DNA of 64,000 bases from Sarcophilus harrisii (GCF_902635505.1 NC_045429.1:35596257-35660256), one strand, 5' to 3'. Shown: positions 43,606-57,000, counted from the first letter of the stretch. The notes: generated by a model not told the origin, from the letters alone. Translations and numbers: made by a program.

Positions 43606-45922
43606 CTAATCCTATACTTGTTTTATTGGATACAGTTGCTTCACATTTGATAACTTAATATAGGTTTTTAGATGTGACCAATATACAATGCCAATGTTGA
43701 GATAAATGATTTTTATTTATTTGTGTGTGTATGTGTGTGTATAAAGTAATTTGGAAACAAATTCAACTAAATTAAATCACCAGCCTGTTCTCCCCAGGAC
43801 TAGAAGGATAGTGCATAGTAGAAAGACTGTCTCTTTCTTTTTCTATCCCCTTCCTTCCTTTTTTGACTGCAGCAGGGATATATGAATGAAGTGATGAGAG
43901 AGAAAAAGAAAATATATTCAGTTCAGTGAAATTCAGTATTTGAGATATGACAGTAAAAGCAGTTTTAAAGGAGCTTTAATCAAAGATTCTTAAAGGAATA
44001 TGTAAATTGTAATCTATTCACACTGACAATGTTAATAGAAGATTTAAGAGGTGGAGAACTTTAGGAAAACATAAAAGCAGTTGGCTGCTACTTTAAAAAT
44101 TCTGGCAGCAAACAGTCTGCTTTTCCATTATGGAGAGTCAGTCTTCTGGAGGCCCTCTCAGTAAAAATTGACACTTAACCCTTTCCTGACTCACAAAAGA
44201 GAAAAGGTTTGTATGAATTGGAAAATAACCAAGTAGTAATTCAATTTGATTAGAACATTTAATTAAAATTTAGGGAATCTCATAAACTAAAATAAAGTCA
44301 ATTTTAAAATAACTTTTGTAAGTGATGTGAATTTTAAAATTGGAAACACCATGTTAATTTACATGAGACCCCTATTCATTTTTGAGACCTCTATTCATTT
44401 TTTGGTAGATTTTGTTCTATCTCAATTTTATTACCTGTCCTGTTTTCTCCCTACAACAAAAGGGATACTTATTTAAAGGAAGGGGAAAGGTGGGATCCTC
44501 CCTGAGAACTTCCAAAGCTGCAACAACTTCAGGACAGAATAAAATGAACAACTAAAAGAAAATGGAAACTATATTTCTTCAACCTTGCCAACTTCTACTT
44601 TAATAATATTTTTAAATGTCATTTAGGGATAAGTATTTTCACGTTTGCTAGAAAATTAAGAGGGAAATATAGCTAAAATCATTTGGTTATTAATTATGAA
44701 AATTCTAAGATTGTTAACTAATTATTTGGGGTTGTTGTCATTACATAAAAACCTACAACTGATAATTACTGCATTGAAACAAGAGGAATGAGGTAAAAGA
44801 CTTATCAGTTCTACTTCATGAAGGTGTGCAGCATCCTTTGACCCATCTCACAGCTGGGGGAAATATCAAACAGTATAGCCTACAGAAACCGATAATTGGG
44901 TGGGCAGGTAGGAACAGCAAGCTCAGTCTCTTCTCTGGGGCCTTTGTCTCTGTCAATTTCCTTAATTTATAAGCTTATGAGTTTTCTTTAAACTATTAGC
45001 GTGAGTAGGCAAGTTATCAGCTCTGAAAAATGAGCTTGTTTGAGATGTGTAGTTCCCAAACTAGGAATGTCTTTACTAAAAATGTATAAGCTTGTTTATT
45101 ATATAGAAATGATTTCTAATGATTGGTACTTGCATGAGGATAAGTTTAAACACAATAACAAGAAAAGAAAAATATTTAAAAGATATTAAAGAAAATCTTC
45201 AAAAATAAATAAATAAATAGAAAAGAAAAAAAATTTTAAAAAAAGGAAAATTTTCTATGTGTATGCATCCTACTAAACTTTTATTTCTTCTCCCAACTTC
45301 ATGAGAGTAAAAATAACGTATCTAGCACTAAGCTGTAATTAGTAGAAATTTCTATTTGAGATAAAATTTCTTGGGACTATAACTGGTATCCTTTTGAGTT
45401 TTGATTGTCTGATGAATCATTAAGTCAGTAACCTACCATTTGAGAGAAATGTCATAAGTTATTCAGAGGGATGTCTTCCTAGACTGTCACAGGTGGACAT
45501 TTTATCTGGACAAGAGCAGGGAAGACAACCTTGGCTTCTGCCAAGGTCAGATCCTTCTGACTCAGTTTTCCAGGTATATTCCTTTGTTTCCCAGATGACC
45601 ATTCCTAAATCTGGCTATGAGGTGGAATTGTTATACTGCATGATTGGTGATCAACTGTGATTATGACCTAAAGTCAAATAATGCCTTATGCTTTATCCTG
45701 TGTGCTCTCAGGCTAAAGTCTGAAGGATGCGTTTTGATACTATTATAATCACATCCCTGAATTTTCCACTCATACAAATTTCTATAATCACAGAAAATGG
45801 TAAGTTGAAGCCATGAGTACAATACAAAGATGTAAGATCTTGCTATTTTCAATCTGAAAACATGTAGTCATTATATTCTAAGTAATTAGGAAAATGAATA
45901 TTTGGCACAATCTTCTGAGATA

Positions 45923-45953
<31 letters not shown>

Positions 45954-46371
45954 TTTTAAATTAGATCCCTAAACTGATACACTTTCTAAGAGACCTAATT
46001 GTTATTCCATTGATTATTGAAACAAAATCTGAAATATCTTCATTATGGTTTGGACAAGAGAATTTTAGTGCAAACAGTTTTCTTAGACATGTAACAATGG
46101 GGTATTTTGTGTTACATCAATGAAAAAGTTAATTTTATTCAAGTTTGTTACTAATATGGAAATAACATCTGCTTTTATTATATGTCCTGATATGCTTTTT
46201 ATAAATACCTTATTTTATAAATGCCTTGATTGAATACTTATGTATCCTCCCCAAATCTTTTACCCTAGGAGTAGAAAGTAGCTGCTTGCAAGAGTGGCAT
46301 GTTTCCCTACCAACTGTTTTTCAACTTTCTTTTGAGCTTTGTCTCTTCTAGGCTCCAGGCCATTAAGTTCC
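43606..46371. other. Non-coding, deleted from copy 1
   Basis: AT-rich sequence with an AT run at about 45921-45944 followed by a T-run. No gene and no clear repeat were recognised. It has no counterpart in the GBP-A flank, where 2602 joins directly to the equivalent of about 46376. Confidence 0.45.
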
Positions 46372-47030
46372 AACTACTTGTTCAGCCTGAATACCACCCG
46401 CTGCCTAATTCTGAGACTCAGCACTCCCTGGATGCTGCTGCCATCTTCAAGTCACGTGTCTGACCTCCTCATTCTGGACTCCACTAAGAAGAACCAGCTC
46501 TACACCCCTTACCAGAATAAGCAGCTCCAGAAGAATAGACCTTCATCCCTTTGCTCCAAATGAATTTAAGTACCAACTGCTTGAGGAGGGAATGATGTGG
46601 TATGGCTCTTAGGGAGGATATAGCAATAATCCTAAGGCTACTTGGTCTTAACTATAAGGCCACCTGGCCTTGGGAGTGCTATAGTTCCACAAACATTGTG
46701 ATCACAAAGTTTCTGAGATAATAATGAGTTGCACCACTCCTCAGCTCCACCACTAAGCCATAAAACTAGCATATCAGTGACATGAAGTACCTGGTCTCTC
46801 TTAACTTTTTTCCTATAAATTTATCTTCTTGCTCCTGGTTCTTTGCTAACTTCTTTTGGAACTTAGCCTGCTTTAATTGGGGTTACAATTATAATAAATT
46901 TTGCCCTTATCTTGGAGATCGGCCCAATCTTGCAAATTCTTTTGAGATACCTCACATCACCAGTCTGGAACGCCAAACTTTTGGGGGTCCTCCTTGAACT
47001 CCAACATTGTCATTTCCAGACCTTAGCATG
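46372..47030 (+). mobile_element. ERV fossil: 3' remnant plus LTR (copy 2)
   Basis: The same element as 2603-3646 but without the nested second LTR, so it preserves that LTR's empty site. It is old and broken; family uncertain. Confidence 0.5.
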
Positions 47031-48297
47031 ATGCCTGGCACATTGGCAACACTTAAACATTTATTGATTTGTTAAATGAATTCTAAGAAATAGAAATCAA
47101 GGATCCCTCAAAAACAATAAAAACAATTTGGCATTTTTTTTTCCTCCTTCATGTATTTGGGCAAATTATGGAAATTTTGAGGTCAATTGGAGTTGGAGAC
47201 ATTTTCAATTAGTTCATATACTTTGTGCATCATTATATTTAATTTAAAATTAAATTGTAATTCTTGAAAACAAATAGAACAATTCCAAAACTCATTAATA
47301 GAGGAAGGATGATGACGTGTTAAATTCTTATATCCTTATATCTAGGGTCTCACATCTACATGTTTTATATTTTGAATGCAAAGTGAACTTAATCCCTATT
47401 GCAAATTAAAGCCGAGTTAGTATGCAAGTAAAATGTAACGACAGTTACAATGTATTATTCTGTTTCAACAAATTCATTATATCAATAAGATAACCATGTG
47501 ATTTATTTTTTATTTTGACTGCCCAGTTATATGCTAATTTAAGTTCATATTTTTCACATGATAGCTCAATCTAACTCCAAATTACAAAGTCTTAAGTAAA
47601 ACCTAAAAAATATATACTTGGGATCTTGCCTTAAATATTACTAAAATATGAGTTTATCATGTCTGCTGACACTGAGGACTAGAAGAAGAGGAGAAGGGAA
47701 AGCAAGAAAAAGAGGAAACACAAATAAATCATTGTGTTTCCCAAATCATTACAATAAGACATTGCAATGTCAATGTTTGAGCAAAATTGTTTGAATAGAC
47801 CATAAGCAGAAGGATTCAGGTTTCCAGGGAATATATCAAGACAAAGCCAGGAACATTATTTATTAAGCACTTTCAATGTGCCTGGTACTCTCCTTAGTGC
47901 TGAGAATACTGTCTCTGTCCTCAAGGAGCTTACCTTCTGATGGAAGATGACAAGACATTAAAGAGGGGTGAAAAGCAACGAAGTAGGAGGAAGGAGAGCA
48001 TAAGAAGTTCCTCCAAAAGAGGAATGAAGCAGGCTTCTGGGGACATCTCCAAAATGGGGGCCTCTAGAAATAACACAGCAATGCGAAGGAGCCTGCTCCA
48101 TGATAGAGGGGTATTTCCAGATTCAAAGCAATTTCTTGACAATTATATTCTAAAATTCAATTCAAGTGACTCTTTTAAAATTTAAAGGTTAGTTTCTTCA
48201 TGTAGAGAATATGTTCTCTATCTCTTTTTTTTATTATGAAGCTCACAGCTTTGGCATGCATGCAAAGAAAGCACAAATATGGGCTGATTTCCCACAA
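47031..48297. other. Duplicated flank, no gene
   Basis: Partner of 3647-4940, including the repeat head at about 47855-48000. Confidence 0.6.
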
Positions 48298-48425
48298 ACA
48301 AAGCAATTTCAGTTTCCATCTGACTCAGAGTTAGTTATATAAACTCAAAAGTTCACCAAGTCTTTCTCTAGGAAGAAATGGAGGGGAGGTGCTTCCTTCT
48401 GGAGAGGAAGATAAAGGGTAAAAGG

Positions 48426-48461
<36 letters not shown>

Positions 48462-48998
48462 AGGAGGATTCAGATATAAAGAGGAAAATTCATGAACTCT
48501 TTCCAGTGCCATGCAGATCCTGGCTTCAGACTCTGGAGCTTTGCTCACCCAAATACTAGGCAGAATTCAAAGTTACAGAAGCTTCCTGGGGCCTGACAAA
48601 CCGACAGATAGCCCCATGGAGGGAGAGCTGTGTGCTGCAAAAGATCTGAGACCTGTTACTAGCAGAACCTCTACTTCCTTTCCTTTCAATCTCTTCTTAA
48701 CTCTATAATCTAGCTTCTGGGGGCTCATTCAATAAAAATGTTCTCTCTAAAGTTGCCAATGATTTCTCAATCAACAAATCTAATGGCTTTTTTTCAGGTC
48801 TCAACAATCTAGTCCTCTGTGTAGTCTTTGAATGAATAATGCATTTATTAAGTGCCTACTATATGCTAAGCATTGGGGAATACAAATAGAAAACCAAGAC
48901 AATTCCTGATCTTAAGAAGCTCATATACTAACAGGGGAAACAATGTGTACAGAACATTTTAGCTGCAAAAAAAGATGGGAAACTCCCTTATTTAGAGG
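48298..48998. other. Segment absent from copy 1, with 33-bp G tract
   Basis: Contains G at 48427-48459, an unassigned part to 48800, and a repeat head at 48832-48950 (tgcatttattaagtgcctacta). Confidence 0.5.
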
Positions 48999-48999
48999 T

Positions 49000-49909
49000 A
49001 TAGCCAAGATGGCAGAGCAATAGAAAGCAGTGAGGTGAGATTCCTCTAAACAGATCTAAAGAAAGTACCAGACCTAATCTTTAAGAGAAAATGCAGAATA
49101 AAAAAGTCACAGTGAGTCAGTCATTTGACCAGCCTGGCTCAGCATAAGGAGAGAGACAGGAAGTCTATATTGGGAATGGGGGCACTGCTACACCCAGGGA
49201 AAGCCTGTGTCCCAGGGCAAGAAGGGTCTGAGATGCATAGAGGGCACCACCACATCCACACTAGGGAACTCTAATAGGATAAGGCACAAAATGGCAGCTT
49301 TGTCATTTGCTTTCTGGTTCTGGGTCCCAGATTTATGGCAGATGAGAAAGAGAACTATGAAGAAGTGGTGTTCCTACATAGAATACCACTGAGCCGTTTA
49401 TAAAAGAGAACAAAGTCAGAAGCCCACAGCAGCTCAGGTGTGGCTCGGACTCCAAGTTTAGTCTCATTTCCAGCATCTAGCCCAGCCTGTCAAAAAATAA
49501 CCAATGCAGGAGTCCTTGCCCAAATGAGAATCTACAGTTCTGCCATTTTGAATCAACAGTTTTTCAGTAGCTAACAGATCTAGAATCCATCAGAAGTCTT
49601 CTCTTTCACAGACACAAACCCAGATCAAGCAGGTCTGGAAATTTAAAAGATCTCACGAGGGAAAAGGTGGGCTGGGGAAGATAACAGACAGGGAAGCAGG
49701 TAGCAGACTTAGCTCTGAATCAAATCACTTTGAGAACACTGGAAGCTTGCAAGCCCTCAGGCAATCCCCAAGATCCTAAAATAACACATACTCAATACTC
49801 AAAAGCAACAGGACCATCCCAGACCATCCTCCAAAAGGGTAACAGAGGCTAGGTTTACCTTTGGGAAGGAGACTAGAAGAGTACACGAACAAGAAAAAAG
49901 GACCCTGCC
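49000..49909 (+). mobile_element. L1 5' UTR-like fragment
   Basis: It starts tatagccaagatggcagagc, the usual start of L1 5' UTRs (compare gccaagatagcggacagg at 59577). It is followed by several hundred bases of moderately GC-rich untranslated sequence, with no ORF1. Confidence 0.5.
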
Positions 49910-51122
49910 AGAAGGAACTAACCTGGTGGCCATGAGAGCTGAACTAAAAGCAGTAATAATGAGGAGTAACAGCTGGGGTTCCCATGCTAAGCTGACTCAT
50001 GATAGCATCAAGGTAGCAGTTGTTGCTGCTGTTTCATGAGAAAGGTGAGTTCTCTCTCTCTCTCTCCACAATTGACTTCCGTTAGTACTGGCACAGTTCC
50101 TAGACTGAAGCAGTTCTGGTGGTTTGAAGGAAAATGCTCTTCACCAAGGTCCTGGGTTCAGGTCAGAATCTATCCCATAGAAGTCTGAGAGCAGATGGGG
50201 TGGGGGGGTGATGGGTTGATTTGCCTTGCCTGAATCATACTGCTTCTTGTCTCTCCCTAAGGGTGAGTTGCTGCTTCAGCTATAGATCACCCTTTTTAAT
50301 TTGATCCTCTCTTTAGGTTTTTGTGACACTGCTCTCTCCTGATTCACCTCTTATCCATCTGACCACTTTTTCTCAGTTTGATTGACCAACTCTTCATCAG
50401 GACTGAGCCTCTGTTCTATATACTACAACTATTTCCAAATGGATCAAGGATCTAAATATATTTTAAAATCACACCATTAAAGAATAGTAAACAGAAGATT
50501 ATATTTTTCAGTCATCCAAGATCTTAATCATGGTGTTATCCTCAACTCCTCACTCTCTCTTACTCCCCATCCCAAACCATTGCCAAGTCCTATTGATTCT
50601 ACTTTATGATGTCTCCTCTGGCATTACTAATACCCTAGTGTTTGGATTCTTTGCCTCATCCCTGGACTACTGACCTCACATGTCTCTTCACTTCAGTCCA
50701 TACATCCAGCAATCAAAGTGATCTTTCTAAATACAGGTCTGCCCATGTCATATCTCTATTCCTTAATCTCCAGAGGTAACCAGTCACCTCTAAGATCAAA
50801 TATAGAATCCTCTGGTGTTCAAAGTCCTCCATGGAGACATACACGAACACATTCACAAACAACCAAGTAATGGGCTGATTTCCTAGAATTCAATCAGTTG
50901 CAGTTTCACTTTCCACCTACCTCAAAGTTTATAGGAAACAAAGTATGAACTGTCATTTGATGAAGTCAAAAATATTTTCCTAAAAAGGGCTGGGAACTGA
51001 GTACTGGTGCTTTGTTCAGGAAGCAGAGGAAGCAAGGAAGGAGAAGAGCTTAGATTTTATCTAAATACAAAGGGACTATTCAGAGCCAGAAGAAATTTCT
51101 GGCATTTTTTTTTTCAGATTTC

Positions 51123-51310
51123 CTAAATAGATGTCCATCGGTTGGAGAATGGTTGAATAAATTGTGGTAAATGAAAATTATGGAATATTACTGTTCTGTA
51201 AGAAATGACCAACAAATGTAAGAAATGACCGTAAATATTACTGTTCTGTAAGAAATGACCAACAAATGTAAGAAATGACCGTAAATAAAAGGCTATTAAA
51301 TTAAAAAAAA
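51123..51310 (+). mobile_element. L1 remnant with 50-bp tandem duplication
   Basis: gatgtccatcggttggagaatgg opens an ORF2 C-terminal piece. Then 51191-51240 is repeated as 51241-51285 (ctgttctgtaagaaatgacc...), ending in an A-tail. Confidence 0.8.
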
Positions 51311-52160
51311 AAATTGGCTTTGTCAAGAAGACTTTTACATCAATGATATGGCAGAAACAGAAATACATTTCCCACTCACTCCCAACATTTCACGACCACA
51401 ATTTCCCCTATACAAAACCAGTTATTGAAGAGTGGGCTCACCCTTCAAACAGTTTCTACATAGAATTGATTCTTCCATGTTTGTGCCCAAGTATGGCCTG
51501 GCTACCACATAAATCTTGCTCTTAGCTACTGCAGGACTGTGTCCTCTAGATCATTCCTCACTCCTAGGGGTCTCAAAGCTGGACAAGTTGGCTCCAAGCC
51601 CCAGAATAGACTCTGTGCTTGGATATGCTGGTGGCTCAATCTCCTGCCCTTTTAAAATTCACCACATTATAAGCTACAATCTCTTTCACCTGAGACAAAA
51701 ACACACACTCAGAAGCAAAGAACCAAGGCCTGTATTCACAAATCACATGTTGGCCTCTATGGGCAGGGGCTGAGCCTCTTTCCTTATAGCATTCTCTCTG
51801 TCCTCTTAAGGAATCACCACCAGGCTGGAAGAAGATCCACATCCCACTGTACCCCCAACAAGAACTGGTTCTGGTAGATTAGTTCCTGGCCTTCTAAAGC
51901 CCCTCACCCCTCCCCCAGTTCTACCCATCCTTCCTGCTCCCAAGCAAGCAGAACAGTATGTCATGCTTGAGATTATCTTCATTCCAGGCAAGGAGGAAGA
52001 AAGAAAGAGAGAACCATACTGGAAGTGCCTTCCAGAACTGTAAACCATTTTGGATGGGGCTAATGTGGAAATTGTCTTGTTGGACTATACATATTTGTTA
52101 CAAGAAATTTGTTTCGCTTTTTTATCTTGATAGAGTAAAAAAAAGAAGAAAGGAAATAAG
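51311..52160. other. Intergenic, no gene
   Basis: Mid-GC sequence with no splice-flanked coding exon and no repeat I can name. Confidence 0.35.
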
Positions 52161-52164
52161 CATT

Positions 52165-52400
52165 TATTAAATGCCTACAATGTCCCAAACACTGTGTTAA
52201 ATACTTTATAAATATGATCTCATTTGGTCCTCACAACAACCGGGGAGGTGTTACTTTTTTACAGATGAGAAAACTGAGGCAATCTGAACTTAAGTGATTT
52301 GGCCAGCCCCTTATAGCTACTAAATGTCTGTGGCAGATTTGAATCAGGGCTTCCTGATTCTAGGCCCAGTGCTCTAACCATTGTACTACCTAGCTGCCTA
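52165..52400 (-). mobile_element. CORE-SINE (MIR-like), antisense
   Basis: tgatctcatttggtcctcacaa, gatgagaaaactgaggcaa, ggcttcctgattctaggccc and gtactacctagctgcc form a complete reversed SINE. Confidence 0.8.
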
Positions 52401-52865
52401 AGGTGAGAGTAAAGGAAAAAACAGATTTTGGTTCATTAAAAAAATAATAATTTCAAAATAAAGAGGAAAAAAGAACTGTACCCCAGATTGTGTCAAGCTC
52501 TTACCCATTTATCTATTTCCCATCTCTATATCTCTCCAATTCAGTGTGTATTACCCTATATATCAATGTAAAGCAGAAGGCAGCCAGGTGATTTTATAAA
52601 GAACAGCAGGATATTGCATCTGATTGGTGAATCGAGGAAAGAAGATGGAAATTTTCACTAAGGAAGATGCTAGATAAAATGGGATTCCAGAAAATGGACA
52701 GGGTAGAGATGATATTCATTCATTCAACCTACATTTATTAAGCAACTACCACGTACCAGGCACAATGTCAAACTCTGGGGATACAGAGATAAAAAACAAG
52801 AGTCAATGTCCTCGAGGAGGCTTACATTTTGTGGGAACCAGACAGGGAATTAGAGCCTTTATAAC
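52397..52865. repeat. Older paralogous block, partner of 11638-12115
   Basis: Collinear but clearly more diverged than the other duplicated segments, and located at the equivalent place upstream of GBP-C. Confidence 0.7.
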
Positions 52866-53720
52866 CAAAAGAGCCTATAGAGTAGCCTGTATTTGATCCT
52901 AGAGGCAACAGAGAGGATTTTTCAGGGTTTTTTGAGTAGGCTGGTGACATGGTCAGATTTATACTTTATTTTAAAAAAATACATTGGCAACTGTTTGGAG
53001 GTTATATTGAGGATCGAGGAGAGCTTTGAGACAGGAGCACCAATTAGGATGCTCTTGTAGTAAATTGAGGCAATGAGGAAGGAAGCCCTGGACAAGAATA
53101 GCTACTTTCTGAGTAGAGAGAAGGGGAGACAATGGTGAAGTATTATGGAGAAAAAAAAACAAGATTTTGTAACTAACTGGATATAGAGAATAAAACCAAA
53201 TATACAATTCTGTGAATTATCTGCATAGAGACAATACTTAGAGCATGGGAGTTAAATGAATCCCCAAGTAAGAATGTGGGAAAGGCAAGAAGAAAAGCAG
53301 ATCGGAGAGGCAGGACAGAAGAGGAGAGGATGGAACCAGACATTACTGGACAGGACAGTGAAGGACAGGGCAAGAGGAGAGGGGAAAGCCTAAGTCAGAG
53401 ATCTGGGGTATACTCCTAGTTAGAAATGAAATAAAAATGACACACAAAATACTCAGGAATTGTCTGACAGATAGGCGAAGAACCAAGAGAGAGCAGTATA
53501 AGAAAAACAACAAAGGGAGGAGAGCTGGGAGAACAAGCTGGTTAACAGTGACAAATGGCGAGTTAAGGAAAGGGTCATTAGATCTGACAGTGTCAAATCT
53601 AGCCTACAGTGCCTCTTTCAGACAATCACAGAGAAATTCTGTTTACATTGAGGCTTTGCACTCATATGAGTTATGTTCTCTGTTTAGTCCAAAGAAAGTC
53701 AGCTAAAGCAGTGAGAGGAA
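52725..53720 (+). repeat. Long copy of unnamed interspersed repeat
   Basis: In order: tttattaagcaactaccacg, gtatttgatcctagaggcaa, ggctggtgacatggtcagat, gaaccaagagagagcag and tgacagtgtcaaatctag. This is the longest copy in the window, about 1 kb. Confidence 0.6.
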
Positions 53721-54125
53721 GCATCTGGATGGAGACAAAGGACAGTTTCCTTTAATTATACCTGCCATTGGTTGAAATGAATTCCCAATAAGGAAAACAC
53801 ACTCAGAATCATAGCAACTCAAAACCTTCTAAAAATAAATAAAAACTATGCTTGGATGTTCTTTCCCATATTTTATGGCAGTGTGCCTGAGCTCCTAAGC
53901 CTTGAGAATTTCCAGGTCTTTGTAAGTCCAACTACTGAAAAACAAAACCTTTTATACAAGGAAGAACACACTGAAAAGGAAAAGCAAGTTCTTTGCCGAG
54001 TAAATAAGTAACTAGACATTAATAAGGATTGCTTGCAAGGTGTGCATTTTAGATTGGCATTTTGAGGGCATAACAGAAAAAATTAGGGATAGCTATTGGT
54101 CCCTTTTAAATGGAGGATTTCATGT
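53721..54125. other. Intergenic, nothing recognised
   Basis: AT-rich, with no coding or repeat signal I can name. Confidence 0.35.
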
Positions 54126-54300
54126 TTAAAAGATTTTCACATATTTAACCCATACCGGATTGCTTGCTAACTGGAAGAGGCAGAGAAAGAGGAAGCAAAA
54201 TGTGGAACTCAAGGTTTTGCGAAGGTGAATGGTGAAAACTATCTTTGCATATATTTGGAAAAACAAAATATTAATTTTTTTATTTAAAAAATAAATGGGA
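54126..54300 (+). mobile_element. L1 3' UTR fragment
   Basis: atttaacccataccggattgc, a G/A stretch, ggaactcaaggttttgcgaag and a T/A-rich tail; the usual order of an L1 3' end. Confidence 0.6.
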
Positions 54301-54514
54301 GATTTGTCCCATTCCAAAAGAGCTCTAATTTTTTTTCAATCCTTATTGAAAGAAAATCAATGCTTTTTTCATCTATCTAAAGGTACCTATACCTACCCTC
54401 TTTTATCTCCTCCCCAGTATTTTACTTGCCTCCTTTACTTGTACCACTTCCTCCTTCTCTTTGTGTGTATCTCTCTTTGAGTCTTTCTCTGTGTGTGTCT
54501 CTGTCTTTACCTCT

Positions 54515-55440
54515 TTTATTAAAGCTTTCTTTTTTCAAGACATATACATGGATAAGTTTTTCAACATCGACGCTTGCAAAACCTTGTGTTCCAAATTTTT
54601 CCTCTCCTAACCTCCTTCCTCTCCCCCATATGGCAAGTAATCCAATATATATTAAACATGTACAGTTCTCCTATACACATTCCCACAATTATCATACTGC
54701 ACAAGAAAAATCAGATCAAAAAAGAGAGAAAGAAAACAAAATGCAAGCAAACAACAGCAAAAAAGTAAAAATACTATGTTGTGATTCACACTCAGTTCCC
54801 ACAGTCTTCTCTCTCCCTGCAAAAGGCTCCCTTCATCACAAGACCACTGGAATTTTGAATCATCTCATTGTTGAAAAGAGCCTTATCCATCAGAATTGAT
54901 CATCATATAATCTTGTTGTTGCCATTTACAATGATCTCCTGATTCTGCTCATTTCACTTAGTACCAGTTCATGTAAGTGTCTTCAGGCCTCTCTGAAGTA
55001 ATCATGCCAATTATTTCTTATAGAACAATAATATTCCATAACATTCATATACCATAGCTTTTTCAGCCATTTTCCAATTGATGGGCATCCACTCAGTTTC
55101 CAGTTTCTTGCCACTACAAAAAGGGCTACCACAAACATTTTTGCACATGTGTGATCCCTTTCCCTCCTTTACACTCTCTTTCAGACACCAGCCCAATAGA
55201 AACACTGCTGAATTAAAAGCTGTGCCAGCCTTTTGGGCATAGTTCCAAATTACTTGTCAGAATGGTTGAATCAGTTCCCAACTCCACCAACAATGTATTG
55301 GTGTCCCAGTTTTCCCATATCCCCTCCAACATTCATTATCATCTTTTCCTCTCATCTTAATCAATCTGAGATGTGTATAGTGGTACCTCAGAATTGTCTT
55401 AATTTGCATTTTGATCAATAGTAATTTAGGGCAACTTTTC
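54515..55440 (-). mobile_element. Antisense L1 3' end
   Basis: ttattaaagctttcttttttc at the left, then 3' UTR and ORF2 C-terminus reversed (ccattttccaattgatgggc; actacaaaaagggctacc), with ORF2 landmarks continuing to 55440. Closely similar to 16756-17777. Confidence 0.8.
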
Positions 55441-55481
55441 ATATGTCTGTCTCTCCATTTTACCCATGGTGTTGAAGAGTG

Positions 55482-55625
55482 TGGTAGTCCCTTTAGATTG
55501 ATTTGTGATTCAGATTACTCCCAGCCCCTCTTGACTGATGCATTATCAGTTCAGGAAGCCTGCACCTTTGATTCACAACTCCTGGTCGAAAGCATCCCTT
55601 TGAATTCCATTAGGAGATCCTTCAC
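55482..55625 (+). mobile_element. LTR-like fossil, 5' fragment
   Basis: It starts tgtggtagtccctttagattg and matches the start of the minus-strand element at 25490-26013. It breaks off at about 55625 into antisense L1. Confidence 0.5.
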
Positions 55626-55829
55626 TGTCCTTCTTCTTTCTAGTTGCTTGCAGTATTTTCTCCTTGATCTGATAGGCCTAGAATTTGACCACAATATTCC
55701 TTGGAGTTTTCACTTTGAGGTCTCATACAGGAGGAGATTGGTGAATTCTTTCAGCTATTGTTTTACCTTCTGGTTGTAGGATATCAGGTCAATTTATATT
55801 GATAATTTCTTGACAGATGTTCTCCAAGC

Positions 55830-55860
<31 letters not shown>

Positions 55861-56130
55861 ATTATGGCTTTCAGGTAGTCAAATAATTTTTTAAATTATC
55901 TCTCCTGGATCTATTTTCTAAGTCGGTTGTTTTTCCAATGAGGCATTTTACATTTTCTTTTTTTTTTTTTTTCATTTTTAAAATTTTATTTGACCTTCGA
56001 TGTCTCAGAGTCATTAGCTTCTACTTGCTCAGTTTGTACCTCTTTTCCTTTTGGCCAATTATATTTTTAAAGGAGTTGTTTTTTCAGTGGATTTTTTTTC
56101 CATTTGGTCAATTCTATCTTTTAATGATAA
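55626..56130 (-). mobile_element. Antisense L1 ORF1 region
   Basis: ccacaatattccttggagtt, tttcaggtagtcaaataa and tctcctggatctattttc are the reverse complement of L1 ORF1 (compare ctggaaaatagatctaagag at 60749). It includes long T tracts. Confidence 0.65.
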
Positions 56131-56284
56131 TAATACCAAGATATGGTCAGGAAGAATAATCTCCCCGCCCTCTCTGCTAGCTCCAGGACAAAGTATTAAT
56201 TTTCCTTGTCCTGAGTCTCCTGGTCCCAGGGGGAAGGCACTAGTTCAAGTTCATGGTTTCCAAGTTAGGCAGGATTGAAGAGTA

Positions 56285-57000
56285 CCAATCAATTAATTGA
56301 TATTAAATCAATAAAAATTATGCACCTACTGTATAACAAATAGTCCCTGTGCTAAGTGCTGTGAATACAAAAAGAGATAAAAGACAATCCCTGCCTTCAA
56401 GGAGTTCATAATCTAATGGAGAAAAAAATGGCAAACAAGCAAATCAATATGAACAAACAATATGCAGAATAGGAAATAATTAACAAAAAGAAGACATTAG
56501 AATTAAGAAGGATGAGGAAAACCTTTCTGAGGAAGATAGGGCTTAATGGAAGCCAGGAAAGTCGGCAAGGGGAGTTAAGGAGGAGAAGCATTTCAAACAG
56601 GGGGACAGCCAGAAAAAATGCCTGGAGCGGAAATAGAGAATCATTCATGGAACGAGATTTGGAACAAAGAGTCGACCCCTAAGGAATTATTATAGCCCCT
56701 GAACTTTGTCTTTAAAGGAGACAGAAAAGAAAGACACTGAAAGGGGTGCTGGAATTGGAAAAGAGACTTGAACATGCACAAAGCTACTCCAGAGTGCCCC
56801 ATGCACTTAGGTGCCCGAGTCAAATAGAAACCCAAAATGGCTATCAAAGCACAGACCTTCCCCTGACACAAAGAGGGAGATTCAAAAGTCATTTGTATTG
56901 AGAAGTGAAACCTTTCTGAAGACAATAGGGCTTAATGGAAGCCAGGAAAGTCAGCAAGGGGAGTGAAGAGACACAAATTCATGACAATAAAGTGCCAACT
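56285..57000 (+). repeat. Unnamed interspersed repeat
   Basis: attatgcacctactgtataac, tgccttcaaggagttcata and gggacagccagaaaaaatgcc. The segment cttaatggaagccaggaaagtc occurs at 56541 and again at 56931, a local duplication. Confidence 0.55.

Larger units (their letters stand above)
38224..51122 (+). repeat. Segmental duplication, copy 2 (GBP-B 3' end and flank)
   Basis: Collinear with window positions 1-6720: 38224-41175 with 42563-42608 matches 1-2602, 46372-48297 matches 2603-4940, and 49910-51122 matches 5518-6720. Differences between copies are about 3-4% where counted, outside indels. Copy 2 is longer because of two L1 insertions and because copy 1 carries deletions. Confidence 0.9.

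Noticed and set aside
48345-48548. Proline-run peptide on the minus strand
   Set aside because: It is only the translation of the poly-G tract; the similar peptide at 59796-60103 has the same origin.
54426-54899. 157-codon + strand open frame
   Set aside because: It reads the antisense of an L1 3' UTR with a CT-rich leader; no protein family match.
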